A stretch of DNA of 64,000 nt from NCBI GenBank assembly GCA_020637795.1, contig JACKJT010000002.1:496001-560000 (forward strand), written 5' to 3'. The notes beneath the pieces were generated by a model that saw only the letters and a program-made list of their open reading frames with translations, had not been told where the DNA came from and ran no database searches. This stretch comes from Hoeflea sp. (GTDB lineage Bacteria; Pseudomonadota; Alphaproteobacteria; Rhizobiales; Rhizobiaceae). Below are positions 55,696 through 63,709 of the stretch, piece by piece. The position numbers and the translations under genes were made by a program. Position 1 is the first letter of the stretch, and the number at the start of each line of letters is the position of its first letter.

Positions 55696-56301
55696 TCACG
55701 CAGGGAGTGCCATTGGCCCAGATGGGCCTTCCCCGTGGTTGCTCCCGTTAGAATCGTTGGTTCTGTTCTTTATGAAAGAGATGGCTTTTTGCGCGATTTG
55801 GGACTCCTTGCGCTCGTCTTCAGCGACGGTAAGTTGAACCTCGCTGTATAAATCAGTGATTTCTGGCCACCGAAGGAACAAAGCCACTATCCCAGCTTCT
55901 GTTGCCGTGCGAAACGCTCTATCCAGATGCTCATATTTCTTGGATAGTTCCCCGCGCTCTTTGTGGATAATTTTCGCATCAGATGACACCTTTCTTTTCG
56001 CAAGTGTCCCGTCACGAATAGCTTGGCCTATCATCAGGCCGAACTCTCGTTCCGTTACAGCTTCGCTGAACGCACAGAGCGATGCCTTCAGCTGTTTGGA
56101 GGGCGCGGGGTCGGCCAAAACCACGTTCACAGCTTGATAGTGCGCATGGAGAGCATTTTTCGCTATCTCAAGGTCGCGCGCTCTACGGTGCATTTTTTCT
56201 TTTGTGACGCGAAAAAAAATTAGGATTGCACAAATCGTCGCGATGCCAACCGCGATCCACGGCGCATCACTTGCTAAGCTGCTTTGCAAAGTCTCCATCA
56301 T
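55696..56301 (-). CDS. membrane-anchored hypothetical cargo protein
   Basis: 201 residues. One N-terminal membrane helix (WIAVGIATICAILIFFRVT), then a long helical cytoplasmic domain (about 30-180). No family recognised. Its ATG overlaps the stop of the upstream 93-residue gene (ATGA), so the two form a coupled pair. Confidence 0.7.
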   Translation of the reverse strand: MMETLQSSLASDAPWIAVGIATICAILIFFRVTKEKMHRRARDLEIAKNALHAHYQAVNVVLADPAPSKQLKASLCAFSEAVTEREFGLMIGQAIRDGTLAKRKVSSDAKIIHKERGELSKKYEHLDRAFRTATEAGIVALFLRWPEITDLYSEVQLTVAEDERKESQIAQKAISFIKNRTNDSNGSNHGEGPSGPMALPA

Positions 56302-56579
56302 CTCAGTGCCTTAGCTTTGCGTCTTTCGAGTTCAACTCGATTTGACTCTTTTTCCCGATCAAATTCAATCTCTTTCATTCGAACGGTTTGGCTATTCTGG
56401 ACTAGCCTTAGCGCAACATATAGGACGAAAAAAAGGAGAGGACCACCTAATGCTGCCCAATATGGGACTCCTTTTGAAAAAAGAAATATCACGGCTACAA
56501 GAGATACAAACGCAAGAAGGGCGTCTGCGTTCCCCTTCATTCCAGACGCAATTTCTTTCAGAAAACCTTCACTAAACAT
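56298..56579 (-). CDS. small two-helix membrane protein
   Basis: 93 residues. Two membrane helices (ALLAFVSLVAVIFLFSKGV; WAALGGPLLFFVLYVALRLV) and a charged coiled-coil tail (MKEIEFDREKESNRVELERR). Translationally coupled to the 201-residue protein downstream; the two may form a membrane complex. Function unknown. Confidence 0.65.
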   Translation of the reverse strand: MFSEGFLKEIASGMKGNADALLAFVSLVAVIFLFSKGVPYWAALGGPLLFFVLYVALRLVQNSQTVRMKEIEFDREKESNRVELERRKAKALR

Positions 56580-56609
56580 TTAATCGTCACTCGTTGGTTG
56601 GTTCCTTAC

Positions 56610-57581
56610 TTAGCTTTGATTCGCGCTGCGCTGCCAATACCCTTTCCATACCCGGCTAACACCATGAGCCATTGCCTTGCCGAGAATGTCAGCGGCGTTC
56701 TCACCGTTTGAATTGCGGCGGTTGTCTTCGCACCATGCAGCGTGGTTTGCGTACTGGTGCAGGTACTGCGGCGAAACGTGGTGGTGCTGACCGGTGACCA
56801 TGCGGCGAAGGCGGCTGAAGTAGCTTTCAACCCAATTGGTGTGCTTGCCGTGGTCGCTGTAGCACTCAGAGTGATTGACCCGCTCGGTTTCCCAACCGGC
56901 ATGCAGCATATCCCAGTGGCTGGCTTCGTCGGCATGCATGATGGCCAGACGGTCAACGTGACGGCTTGCCAGTTCAACGCCCTCGGCTTCTGACATGGTG
57001 ACGAAAGGACGGGTGCGCCCGTTACGCTCACGGAAGGCCACCACAACGCGGCGCTTGCCGGTCTGGTGTTCTGCCCGGCGACGGTCCTTACGGTCTTCCT
57101 TGCGGTTCTCAGGGCGGATATGGCCACCAAAATATGCACCGTCCACTTCAACGTCACCGTCAAGCTGTTCGTCGTTCTGGATCTCCAGAGACAGAGCTTC
57201 ACGCAGCTTGTGAGCCAGAACCCATGCGGTCTTGTATTGAACGTCCAGATCGCGGGAAAGCTGGAGAGCGGAAAGGCCCTTCACGGCATTGACGAAGATG
57301 CAGACCGCGCCGAGCAGGTCCATGAAGCCAAGCTTGCGGCTGGCAAAGATGGTGCCCGAAGTCACGCTGAATTGAGAATGACAGGCAGCGCACTTGAACT
57401 TGCGGCGGGTGTTGATTTCGTAATGGTCCAGGCAACCGCACTTGGGGCAGACCGGGGTGCCGTCTGTTGCAGCCCAACGGATTTTCTTGAACACCTGATA
57501 GGCCTTGTCTTCTCCACCCTTGTAGATTTCCTTGAGGGAGAGTGTGCGGGCCTGAGCCGAGAGGAGAAAGTGTTGAGCCAT
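56610..57581 (-). CDS. IS1595-family (ISXO2-like) transposase
   Basis: 323 residues. Starts MAQHFLLSAQARTLSL, typical of the family; N-terminal zinc ribbon CPKCGCLDHYE...CAACHSQFSVTSGTIF; then DDE-type catalytic region: VEVDGAYFGGHIRPENR (first Asp), IMHADEASHWDML (second Asp), HTNWVESYFSRLRR (third residue region, Asn/Glu as in this family). A GTG at 57593 would add four residues. Full length and apparently intact. Confidence 0.93.
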   Translation of the reverse strand: MAQHFLLSAQARTLSLKEIYKGGEDKAYQVFKKIRWAATDGTPVCPKCGCLDHYEINTRRKFKCAACHSQFSVTSGTIFASRKLGFMDLLGAVCIFVNAVKGLSALQLSRDLDVQYKTAWVLAHKLREALSLEIQNDEQLDGDVEVDGAYFGGHIRPENRKEDRKDRRRAEHQTGKRRVVVAFRERNGRTRPFVTMSEAEGVELASRHVDRLAIMHADEASHWDMLHAGWETERVNHSECYSDHGKHTNWVESYFSRLRRMVTGQHHHVSPQYLHQYANHAAWCEDNRRNSNGENAADILGKAMAHGVSRVWKGYWQRSANQS

Positions 57582-57595
57582 TTTCGTAATCACTT

Positions 57596-57669
57596 GTGGT
57601 TATATTCTTAACCACATATGGCCATGGACATACTCAATGTCAATGGTTATCATAATCAAAAGTGATTAT
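57596..57669. promoter_or_regulatory. palindromes between the transposase and DUF6471 genes
   Basis: GTGGTTA-TATTCT-TAACCAC (57596-57615) and ATAATCA-AAAG-TGATTAT (57652-57669) lie in the divergent promoter region. They are likely operators, perhaps for the DUF6471 helix-turn-helix protein. Inference. Confidence 0.5.
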
Positions 57670-57686
57670 TTTTGGAGATGCCCCCT

Positions 57687-57905
57687 ATGGCGAAGGCCGA
57701 AGACCAGAACGAATGGGCCATCAAGGCGAAGAACACCTTGAAAGGTCAGATGAAAATGAAGGGTATGAACTACCGCGACTTGGCTGCGGTCCTGTCTGAA
57801 ATGGGGACGGAGATTGGAGAGCAGAGCCTGAATAACAAGATCAGTCGAGGCGGGTTCTCAGCAGCATTCTATCTGCAATGTCTGGATGCAATCGAGAGGC
57901 GTTGA
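57687..57905 (+). CDS. DUF6471 helix-turn-helix protein
   Basis: 72 residues. EWAIKAKNTLKGQMKMKGMN, YRDLAAVLSEMGTEIGEQSL and NNKISRGGFSAAFYLQCLDA match the DUF6471 pattern, a small predicted DNA-binding fold. GGAG 9 bases before the ATG. Divergent from the transposase, so a candidate repressor of the element. Confidence 0.82.
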   Translation: MAKAEDQNEWAIKAKNTLKGQMKMKGMNYRDLAAVLSEMGTEIGEQSLNNKISRGGFSAAFYLQCLDAIERR

Positions 57906-57967
57906 CTCATTACCGATTAACGTGAACCTTGTGATCTCAGGGGCATGTTCACGGCGGTTTCTTTTCG

Positions 57968-58864
57968 ATGTCTAGCAGCGATGAGCACGGCTACATTACA
58001 TTCGGATGGATAGCGACGATCTGTTTTTTGTTGTTATTCGCGGCTACAGAAGAGTCACAGCGCGCCACTGTTTACCAGAGTTCCTACTACCAAGAGCAGT
58101 GCGCCAACCAGCACCCTGACAGCCCCCTCGGTGCCGCCTTTGGCGTATCCGATTTTGGCGAGCCAAAATCCCAGAAGGGCAATGCAGAACTGGACACCGA
58201 GCCGGATTGGTGTGACCTCGCAGCTCAACAAAGTGTAGCTGAAGACACCGCAAGAATGCGCCGAATAGCTTGGTACGGTTTTTTCACTGGGGTGGCTGGC
58301 GTCACTCTCCTCATTTGGACCTTGATGGAAACTCGAAACTCGGTCGCCGTCGCTCGCGAAATGGGGCAAAAACAAACTAGGGCATATCTTGCTCTCAAAT
58401 TGGAAGCGGTCACTCCCCCGCAAGCTGTTCACGGTGATTACCCTCAAGCCTTTACTTTGGTCTTGAGAAACACCGGGCAATCCCCCGCTAGAAATGTGAA
58501 TGTCGGTGCGCAAGCGAAATGGATGGCTAGAGGTACGGCTAGTCCTTGTGCTGATTTGGTGTTTTTTGGGGAAGCCACAAAAACTTGGCCGATGGCCATC
58601 CCAAGTCAAGGAACTCAGGATTTTGAGTTTAGTGACGAACTTTGCCAGAGAGACTTCTTGGCGCAGGACACAACCGGAGACTCGATCGTTCCAACTGTCT
58701 TTGGGATCGTCTTTTATGACGACGTGTTTGGGAACAGACACAAAACCCGTTTTGCCTATTTCGTGGAAACCATGATTGAACAAACCACCACTGATGGCAT
58801 CCGCCTCCAGCGAGCCACTGGCGTTAACATTACTATAGCCCCCTTCCACAACGACGAAGACTAG
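57968..58864 (+). CDS. two-helix membrane hypothetical cargo protein
   Basis: 298 residues. Helices at about 12-27 (FGWIATICFLLLFAAT) and 102-120 (WYGFFTGVAGVTLLIWTLM), an extracytoplasmic Cys-containing loop between, and a C-terminal beta-rich cytoplasmic domain (KQTRAYLALKLEAVTPP; AFTLVLRNTGQSPARNVNV). This architecture (ETRxxxxxAxxxGQxQTRAYL) is common in mobile regions of proteobacteria; function unknown. Confidence 0.8.
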   Translation: MSSSDEHGYITFGWIATICFLLLFAATEESQRATVYQSSYYQEQCANQHPDSPLGAAFGVSDFGEPKSQKGNAELDTEPDWCDLAAQQSVAEDTARMRRIAWYGFFTGVAGVTLLIWTLMETRNSVAVAREMGQKQTRAYLALKLEAVTPPQAVHGDYPQAFTLVLRNTGQSPARNVNVGAQAKWMARGTASPCADLVFFGEATKTWPMAIPSQGTQDFEFSDELCQRDFLAQDTTGDSIVPTVFGIVFYDDVFGNRHKTRFAYFVETMIEQTTTDGIRLQRATGVNITIAPFHNDED

Positions 58865-58968
58865 CGCTGCTACAAGCAGCCCCGATAGCGCGCGCACCGC
58901 GCCGCCCCTAGCTCAAGTCTCCCTCCTCATAGGGGATGCCTGCTTGGTGCTTTTGATACATAAGACCG

Positions 58969-59020
58969 CAAAATCGCGGTCTTAGCGCAGCTAAGTCGCA
59001 GATTTTGTTGGTGAGGGGGT
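58969..59020. repeat. intergenic hairpin repeat, copy 2, right part
   Basis: Resumes after the duplicated CAAAATCG with CGGTCTTAGC-GCA-GCTAAGTCGCAGATTTT and GTGAGGGGG, exactly as in uninterrupted copy 1 (53308-53353). Confidence 0.85.
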
Positions 59021-59038
59021 AAAGTCTCTCGGCTATAT

Positions 59039-59416
59039 TTAGCGACGCGCCTTGCGGGCCGCGTAGCGCTGATCGCGCTTTTCCTTCATCGCCGCCATGT
59101 CGGCGACGGCGCGTTCGGCGCGGGCGGCCTCGTCGGCCTCGCGGGCGATGGCTTCGGCATGCTCGGCCTCATAGGCGGCTGCCGCGTCGGCGGCGTCCTG
59201 CGCGGCCTTGCGTTCTTGTTCTTCAAGCTTTGCCCGCGCGCGTTCGGCCTGGCGCTCTTCGCGCGCCTTGGCCACGGCCTCGCGTTCGGCGCGTTTTGCA
59301 ATGACCTCGGGGTCATCCGCCTTCGGCGCCGCCTTCATTTTCTCCAGAAGCTTCTTCTTGGCTTCCATGGCGTCCTGACGGCGGTCGGTGAAGGCAGTGC
59401 GTAGTGAGTTTTTCAA
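59039..59416 (-). CDS. DUF6481 family protein (TTG start)
   Basis: 125 residues, highly charged Ala/Glu/Arg coiled coil (EVIAKRAEREAVAKAREERQ; KRDQRYAARKARR). The family typically begins MKN(L/S)RxTAFTDRR, which fits a TTG codon at 59416 with AGGA 9 bases upstream; there is no ATG at that point. The longer ORF (to 59479) adds unrelated residues. Function unknown. Confidence 0.78.
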   Translation of the reverse strand: MKNSLRTAFTDRRQDAMEAKKKLLEKMKAAPKADDPEVIAKRAEREAVAKAREERQAERARAKLEEQERKAAQDAADAAAAYEAEHAEAIAREADEAARAERAVADMAAMKEKRDQRYAARKARR

Positions 59417-59730
59417 ACGAAATTCATCCTGGGTTGAGATCAATGCCGGGTCGGCAAGCCGCCAGATGCGGCGATCCACCTGTTATGTGACGGTCCGGCG
59501 GCCTTTGCGCAACCCCGCAGCCCCGTTTTGACGAAGGTTCTTTTGTCCCGGCCGCGTTTGGTTTGCCCGAAACGGCCGTCCCGCAGCCGTCACCTTCCCC
59601 CGCGCCTCGGACGCCACCCACCGCCACAAGGCCATCAATACGCCGTTTCAAGGTTTTACAGCCGGTCCGGCCCGTTCTATTCATGCGCGACAAACCCTAG
59701 ACGCGCACAACATCCCGCGAGGAACCCGGA
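59417..59730. other. divergent intergenic region
   Basis: 314 bases between the DUF6481 and metallophosphoesterase genes. It should hold both promoters; no further structure was recognised. Confidence 0.5.
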
Positions 59731-60495
59731 ATGCCCCTCACCTATGCCATCGGCGATGTTCACGGCCGGCGCGACCTGCTCGCGGCCCTGCTTGCCGCGA
59801 TCGGCGAGGACGCCGCCGGCCGCGATGCGCGAATTGTCTTTCTTGGCGACATCATCGACCGTGGCCCGGAAAGCCGGCAAAGCCTGGACCTGGTGATCAG
59901 GACGCTCGAGACCTGGCCCGGATCGCGCCTGATCCAGGGCAATCACGAAGAATTCCTGCTTACATTCATTGATGCCGCCTCCCCGGAGGACCGGCAGGTC
60001 GCGGCGCGCCGCTGGCTGCCCAATGGCGGAATCGAGACGCTTCGCTCCTACGGCTTTGCGGAGACCGAACCCCTTGACGACATCGCCGGCAGGCTGGCCG
60101 CTGAGTTTCCAGCCCACATTACAACTCTGCGCCATGCCGAGTGGATGGTCGAGACCGGCCATTACGCTCTGGTCCATGGCGGCGTCGATCCGGACTTGCC
60201 GCTGGCGGCGCAGGACCCGAAGACCACCCGCTGGATCCGTGACCGGTTCCTCTCGTTCCGCGGCCCGTTGCCGAAGATCGTCGTCCACGGCCATACCATG
60301 ACCGAATCGTCGCTGCCGGAGCTCCACAGCAACCGCATCGCGCTCGACACCGGCGCGGTCCACTCGGGCCATCTGACCTGCGCCGTCTTCGACGGCGATG
60401 CCCCGCCTCGCTTTCTCGCCACCGACGATCACGGTCCGGCGGTGGAAGTCGACGAGATCCGACCGCTCGATTGTCGTTCACGCGACCAGCGGTGA
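59731..60495 (+). CDS. metallophosphoesterase (PPP-type phosphatase)
   Basis: 254 residues. All PPP motifs: YAIGDVHGRRDLL, FLGDIIDRGPESRQ, IQGNHEEFLL, LVHGGVD and VHGHTMTE. Comparable with bacterial serine/threonine protein phosphatase 1 or diadenosine tetraphosphatase-like enzymes; the exact substrate is open. Start MPLTYAIGD. Confidence 0.9.
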   Translation: MPLTYAIGDVHGRRDLLAALLAAIGEDAAGRDARIVFLGDIIDRGPESRQSLDLVIRTLETWPGSRLIQGNHEEFLLTFIDAASPEDRQVAARRWLPNGGIETLRSYGFAETEPLDDIAGRLAAEFPAHITTLRHAEWMVETGHYALVHGGVDPDLPLAAQDPKTTRWIRDRFLSFRGPLPKIVVHGHTMTESSLPELHSNRIALDTGAVHSGHLTCAVFDGDAPPRFLATDDHGPAVEVDEIRPLDCRSRDQR

Positions 60496-60575
60496 AGAGC
60501 ATTGGCAACCCGGCCATTCCCTTGCGCCGTCCGGCGCGCTAGACCACACGCAGATCAATCTGAAAGGCGACTCAC

Positions 60576-60794
60576 ATGAGCGACGAAACCCGGGATTCCA
60601 ACGGCACGGTTCTGGCCGATGGAGACAATGTCACCGTGATCAAGGATCTCAAGGTCAAGGGCACCTCGTCGACCATCAAGCGCGGCACGCTGGTCAAGGG
60701 CATCCGGCTCACCGGCAATCCCGACGAGGTCGAATGCCGGGTCGAGAAGATCAAGGGCCTGGTGCTCCGCACCGAGTTTCTGAAAAAGGCCTGA
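60576..60794 (+). CDS. YjdM/PhnA-like domain protein
   Basis: 72 residues, corresponding to the C-terminal PhnA/YjdM domain (DSNGTVLADGDNVTVIKDL, KVKGTSSTIKRGTLVKGIRL). The N-terminal zinc ribbon of E. coli YjdM is absent. The old link to alkylphosphonate use is weak; function unknown. Confidence 0.85.
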   Translation: MSDETRDSNGTVLADGDNVTVIKDLKVKGTSSTIKRGTLVKGIRLTGNPDEVECRVEKIKGLVLRTEFLKKA

Positions 60795-60827
60795 CTCGCA
60801 AAAGCCCCGGGCGTCTCCGGCCTGCCG

Positions 60828-62042
60828 TCAGCTGCCTGAAACCCTGCCGATCCACCTTGCCAGCGGCGTCGAACTGAGCCCGTGGACGAGGATCGACAGC
60901 GCCACGGTCATCGAAACGCAGGCGAGCAGTTCGGCCTCGTGGGCAAACTCGAACGCGTCGAGGATCACCAGCGTGAACAGGATCGAGGCCAGCCCGCGCG
61001 GCCCGAACCAGCCGAGAAACAGCTTTTCGCTGGTCTTGAGCCCCGAGCCCAGAAGCGACAACCAGATCGCGCCCACCCGCACCACGGTGAGGAACAGCAC
61101 CGCGATCAGCACGGTTTTCATCGAGGCATGCGCGAGCCCCTCGGGCAAGAGCACCGCGCCGAACACCAGGAAGGACGACATGGTCAGGAGGAGGCCGGCG
61201 CCCTCCATGAACTCGCGCACGAAGCGGATATTGTGCTTGTAGGTGTTGCCGAAGATCATGCCCGCGACAAACGCGGCAATGAATCCGTTGCCGCCGATCA
61301 CCGTGGCCAGCACATAGGCCGCGAAGGCGGCTGCCAGGAACACCACGCCTTCCGCCGAGGCGGCGATCAGCCGGCGCGCCTGCGCCACATCCATAAGCCG
61401 CGCCACCACCCAGCCGGTAAAAATACCCGCCAGCGGGCCGAGCACGATCTGCAGGGCCGCCTGGAGCGCCAGTCCGTCGGTCGCAGCATTCGCCATGCCG
61501 GCCGTGGCCAGAGTCGCGGCCAGCAGCACGAAGGGCAGCACCAGCCCGTCATTCAGTCCGCTTTCGACATTGATCGTCTCGCTGAGCTTTTCGGGCACAT
61601 TGGCGTTGGAGACGACGCTCTGGCCCAGCGCCGCATCGGTCGGCGTCAGCACCGCGGCGGTCAGCAGCGCCATGGCGATGCCGCCTTCCGGGCTGACCAG
61701 CCAGGTCACGAGCGTGCCGAGCGCAATGGAGAGCGGCAGACCGATCAGCAGCATCCGCGCCGGCAGGTGCCAGCTTTGTTTCATCTGCGAGAACTGCACA
61801 TGCGAGGCATCGGAGAACAGCACCAGCACAAGCGTGATTTCCGCCAGCAGCCGCTTGCCTTCATGCATCACGTCCGGCGGCACCGCCGCGCGCAATTGCT
61901 CCGACAGAGCATAGCCGAAACACATGAAGATGATCGGAAGCGTCAGCAGCGAGCGGTCGACGGCACGGGTGACAAGTGAATAGACGATGAAGGCAACCAG
62001 GATGGCCAGAACCACCAGATCGAAATGCATGTCCTGGTTCAT
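60828..62042 (-). CDS. cation:proton antiporter (CPA1/NhaP-like)
   Basis: 404 residues with about 12 helices. Conserved ion-site sequence AAVLTPTDAALGQSVVSN (TPTD) and VESGLNDGLVLPF (the ND pair) identify a Na+(K+)/H+ exchanger. Start at 62042 (MNQDMHFD) or four codons later. Convergent with the YjdM-like gene. Confidence 0.9.
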   Translation of the reverse strand: MNQDMHFDLVVLAILVAFIVYSLVTRAVDRSLLTLPIIFMCFGYALSEQLRAAVPPDVMHEGKRLLAEITLVLVLFSDASHVQFSQMKQSWHLPARMLLIGLPLSIALGTLVTWLVSPEGGIAMALLTAAVLTPTDAALGQSVVSNANVPEKLSETINVESGLNDGLVLPFVLLAATLATAGMANAATDGLALQAALQIVLGPLAGIFTGWVVARLMDVAQARRLIAASAEGVVFLAAAFAAYVLATVIGGNGFIAAFVAGMIFGNTYKHNIRFVREFMEGAGLLLTMSSFLVFGAVLLPEGLAHASMKTVLIAVLFLTVVRVGAIWLSLLGSGLKTSEKLFLGWFGPRGLASILFTLVILDAFEFAHEAELLACVSMTVALSILVHGLSSTPLARWIGRVSGS

Positions 62043-62130
62043 TGCGCGCGCGCCCCACGATCCCCAAATCAGGCGCGACTATGCCCCGCCCGGGACGGTT
62101 TATCCACCGTCATTCCGGCAAGCTTCCGGC

Positions 62131-63609
62131 TCAGGTGCCGCAATAGGTGGTGTAGGGCCCGAAATCGGTGGGCGCGCCCAGCGCGAACACTTCCAGTCCC
62201 TTGCGCTCGGTGAACGGGTCCGCCAGCACCTCGACAAGCCGCTCGAACGGCGCCAGGTCGCCGCTGATTGCCGCGCCGAGCGCCGCCTCGACCATGTGGT
62301 TGCGCGGAATATAGACCGGATTGACCCTGTTCATGGCAGCCACCCGCTTTTCCGCCGGCATCTCCTCGCGCGCCAGCCGCGCCTGCCATAGAGCCAGCCA
62401 GACATCGAACCCGGCGGGATTGGCAAACAACGCGCGCGCAGGCGCCACCTCACCTGTCGCCGCCTGTCCGAGACTGCGGAAGACGCGGGTGAAATCGGCA
62501 TTTTGGGTTTCCAGCACCGCAAGCAGCCCGACGGCGAGATCCATGTCGTCGGCCTCTTCGCGCGTGAGCCCCAGCTTGGCCCGCATGCCGGATAGCCAGG
62601 CGCGCTCATAGGCGAGCGGAAAGCCGTTGATGATGTCGCCGGCCTGGCGCACCGCGTCGTCGCTGTCATCGGGGTTGATCAGGTCGAGCAGGGTTTCGGC
62701 CAGCCGCGCCAGGTTCCATTGCGCGATCTTCGGCTGGTTGCCATAGGCATAGCGGCCGTGGCTGTCGATCGAGCTGAACACCATCGCCGGGTCGTAGCCG
62801 TCGATGAAGGCGCACGGCCCGTAATCGATGGTTTCGCCGGAAATCGTCATGTTGTCGGTGTTCATCACGCCATGGACGAAGCCAAGGTTCATCCATTGGG
62901 CGATCAGTGCCGCCTGCCGGTCGCGCACCGCCTTGAGCAGCCCGAGATACCGGTCCGGCCGGCCGGCAAGCTCCGGATAGTGCCGGGAAATGGCATAATC
63001 GGCCAGTTGCGCGAGCCGTTCTGTCTCGCCCCGCGCCGCGAAGAACTGGAACGTGCCGACCCGCAGATGGCTCGAGGCGACACGCGCCAGCACCGCGCCC
63101 GGCGCGGGTCCGTCCTGCCGCATGATTTCCTCGCCGGTCGCAACCGCCGCCAGCGCCCGCGTCGTCGGTACGCCGAGCGCATGCATCGCCTCGCCGATCA
63201 CGTATTCGCGCAACACCGGCCCGAGCACCGCCTTGCCGTCGCCGCCGCGCGAAAACGGCGTGCGGCCCGATCCCTTGAGATGGATGTCGCGGCGCCTGCC
63301 CTGCCTGTCGATCACCTCGCCCAGCAGCAGCGCCCGGCCGTCGCCCAGCTGCGGCGAAAACCCGCCGAACTGGTGCCCGGCATAGGCCATGGCCAGTGGC
63401 TCCGCCCCTTCGGGTGCCTCGTGGCCGGCGAAGATGGCGGCCCCGGCATCGCTGTCGAGCGCGGTGCCGTCCAGGCCCATCTCCTCCGCCAGCGCCCGGT
63501 TGAAGCGGACCATCCGCGGCGCGGGCACCTCGGCGCCCTTCCAGGGGACGTAAAACCCTTCGAGCTCGCGGGCGTAGGAATTGTCGAACTGAAAGCCGGC
63601 GATGCTCAT
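62131..63609 (-). CDS. selO: protein adenylyltransferase SelO (YdiU/UPF0061)
   Basis: 492 residues. Pseudokinase-fold AMPylase that transfers AMP from ATP to proteins, linked to redox homeostasis. Signatures: AYAGHQFGGFSPQLGDGRA, LKGSGRTPFSRGGDGKA, VHGVMNTDNMTISGETIDYG. The C-terminus ends TYCGT, with Cys at the place of the selenocysteine region in eukaryotes. Start at 63609 (MSIAGFQF) with AAGGAT upstream. Next to msrA on the same strand. Confidence 0.94.
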   Translation of the reverse strand: MSIAGFQFDNSYARELEGFYVPWKGAEVPAPRMVRFNRALAEEMGLDGTALDSDAGAAIFAGHEAPEGAEPLAMAYAGHQFGGFSPQLGDGRALLLGEVIDRQGRRRDIHLKGSGRTPFSRGGDGKAVLGPVLREYVIGEAMHALGVPTTRALAAVATGEEIMRQDGPAPGAVLARVASSHLRVGTFQFFAARGETERLAQLADYAISRHYPELAGRPDRYLGLLKAVRDRQAALIAQWMNLGFVHGVMNTDNMTISGETIDYGPCAFIDGYDPAMVFSSIDSHGRYAYGNQPKIAQWNLARLAETLLDLINPDDSDDAVRQAGDIINGFPLAYERAWLSGMRAKLGLTREEADDMDLAVGLLAVLETQNADFTRVFRSLGQAATGEVAPARALFANPAGFDVWLALWQARLAREEMPAEKRVAAMNRVNPVYIPRNHMVEAALGAAISGDLAPFERLVEVLADPFTERKGLEVFALGAPTDFGPYTTYCGT

Positions 63610-63709
63610 GGCGAAATCCTTCTCGATCCTGATACCGCAAATGCGGACGACCGGCCCGGCGAAATCAGTCACCGGCCGGTCGCATTTTGTTCAGCCTCGC
63701 GGCAGCGGC

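Larger units (their letters stand above)
54736..58968. mobile_element. IS1595-family transposon with cargo, 4233 bp
   Basis: Ends: CGGCC-TTATGTATCAAAAGCACCA on the left; the right end reads CGGTC-TTATGTATCAAAAGCACCA on the minus strand. The 8-bp target duplication CAAAATCG is perfect (54728-54735 and 58969-58976). It carries an ISXO2-like transposase (56610-57581) and six other genes, none of them known to be needed for transposition. The cargo looks more AT-rich in codon use than the flanking chromosome. Confidence 0.9.

Noticed and set aside
52140..59038. Prophage or integrative element spanning the whole island
   Set aside because: No integrase, phage structural or conjugation genes, and no attachment-site repeat at a tRNA; the contents are explained by IS-type elements and repeats.
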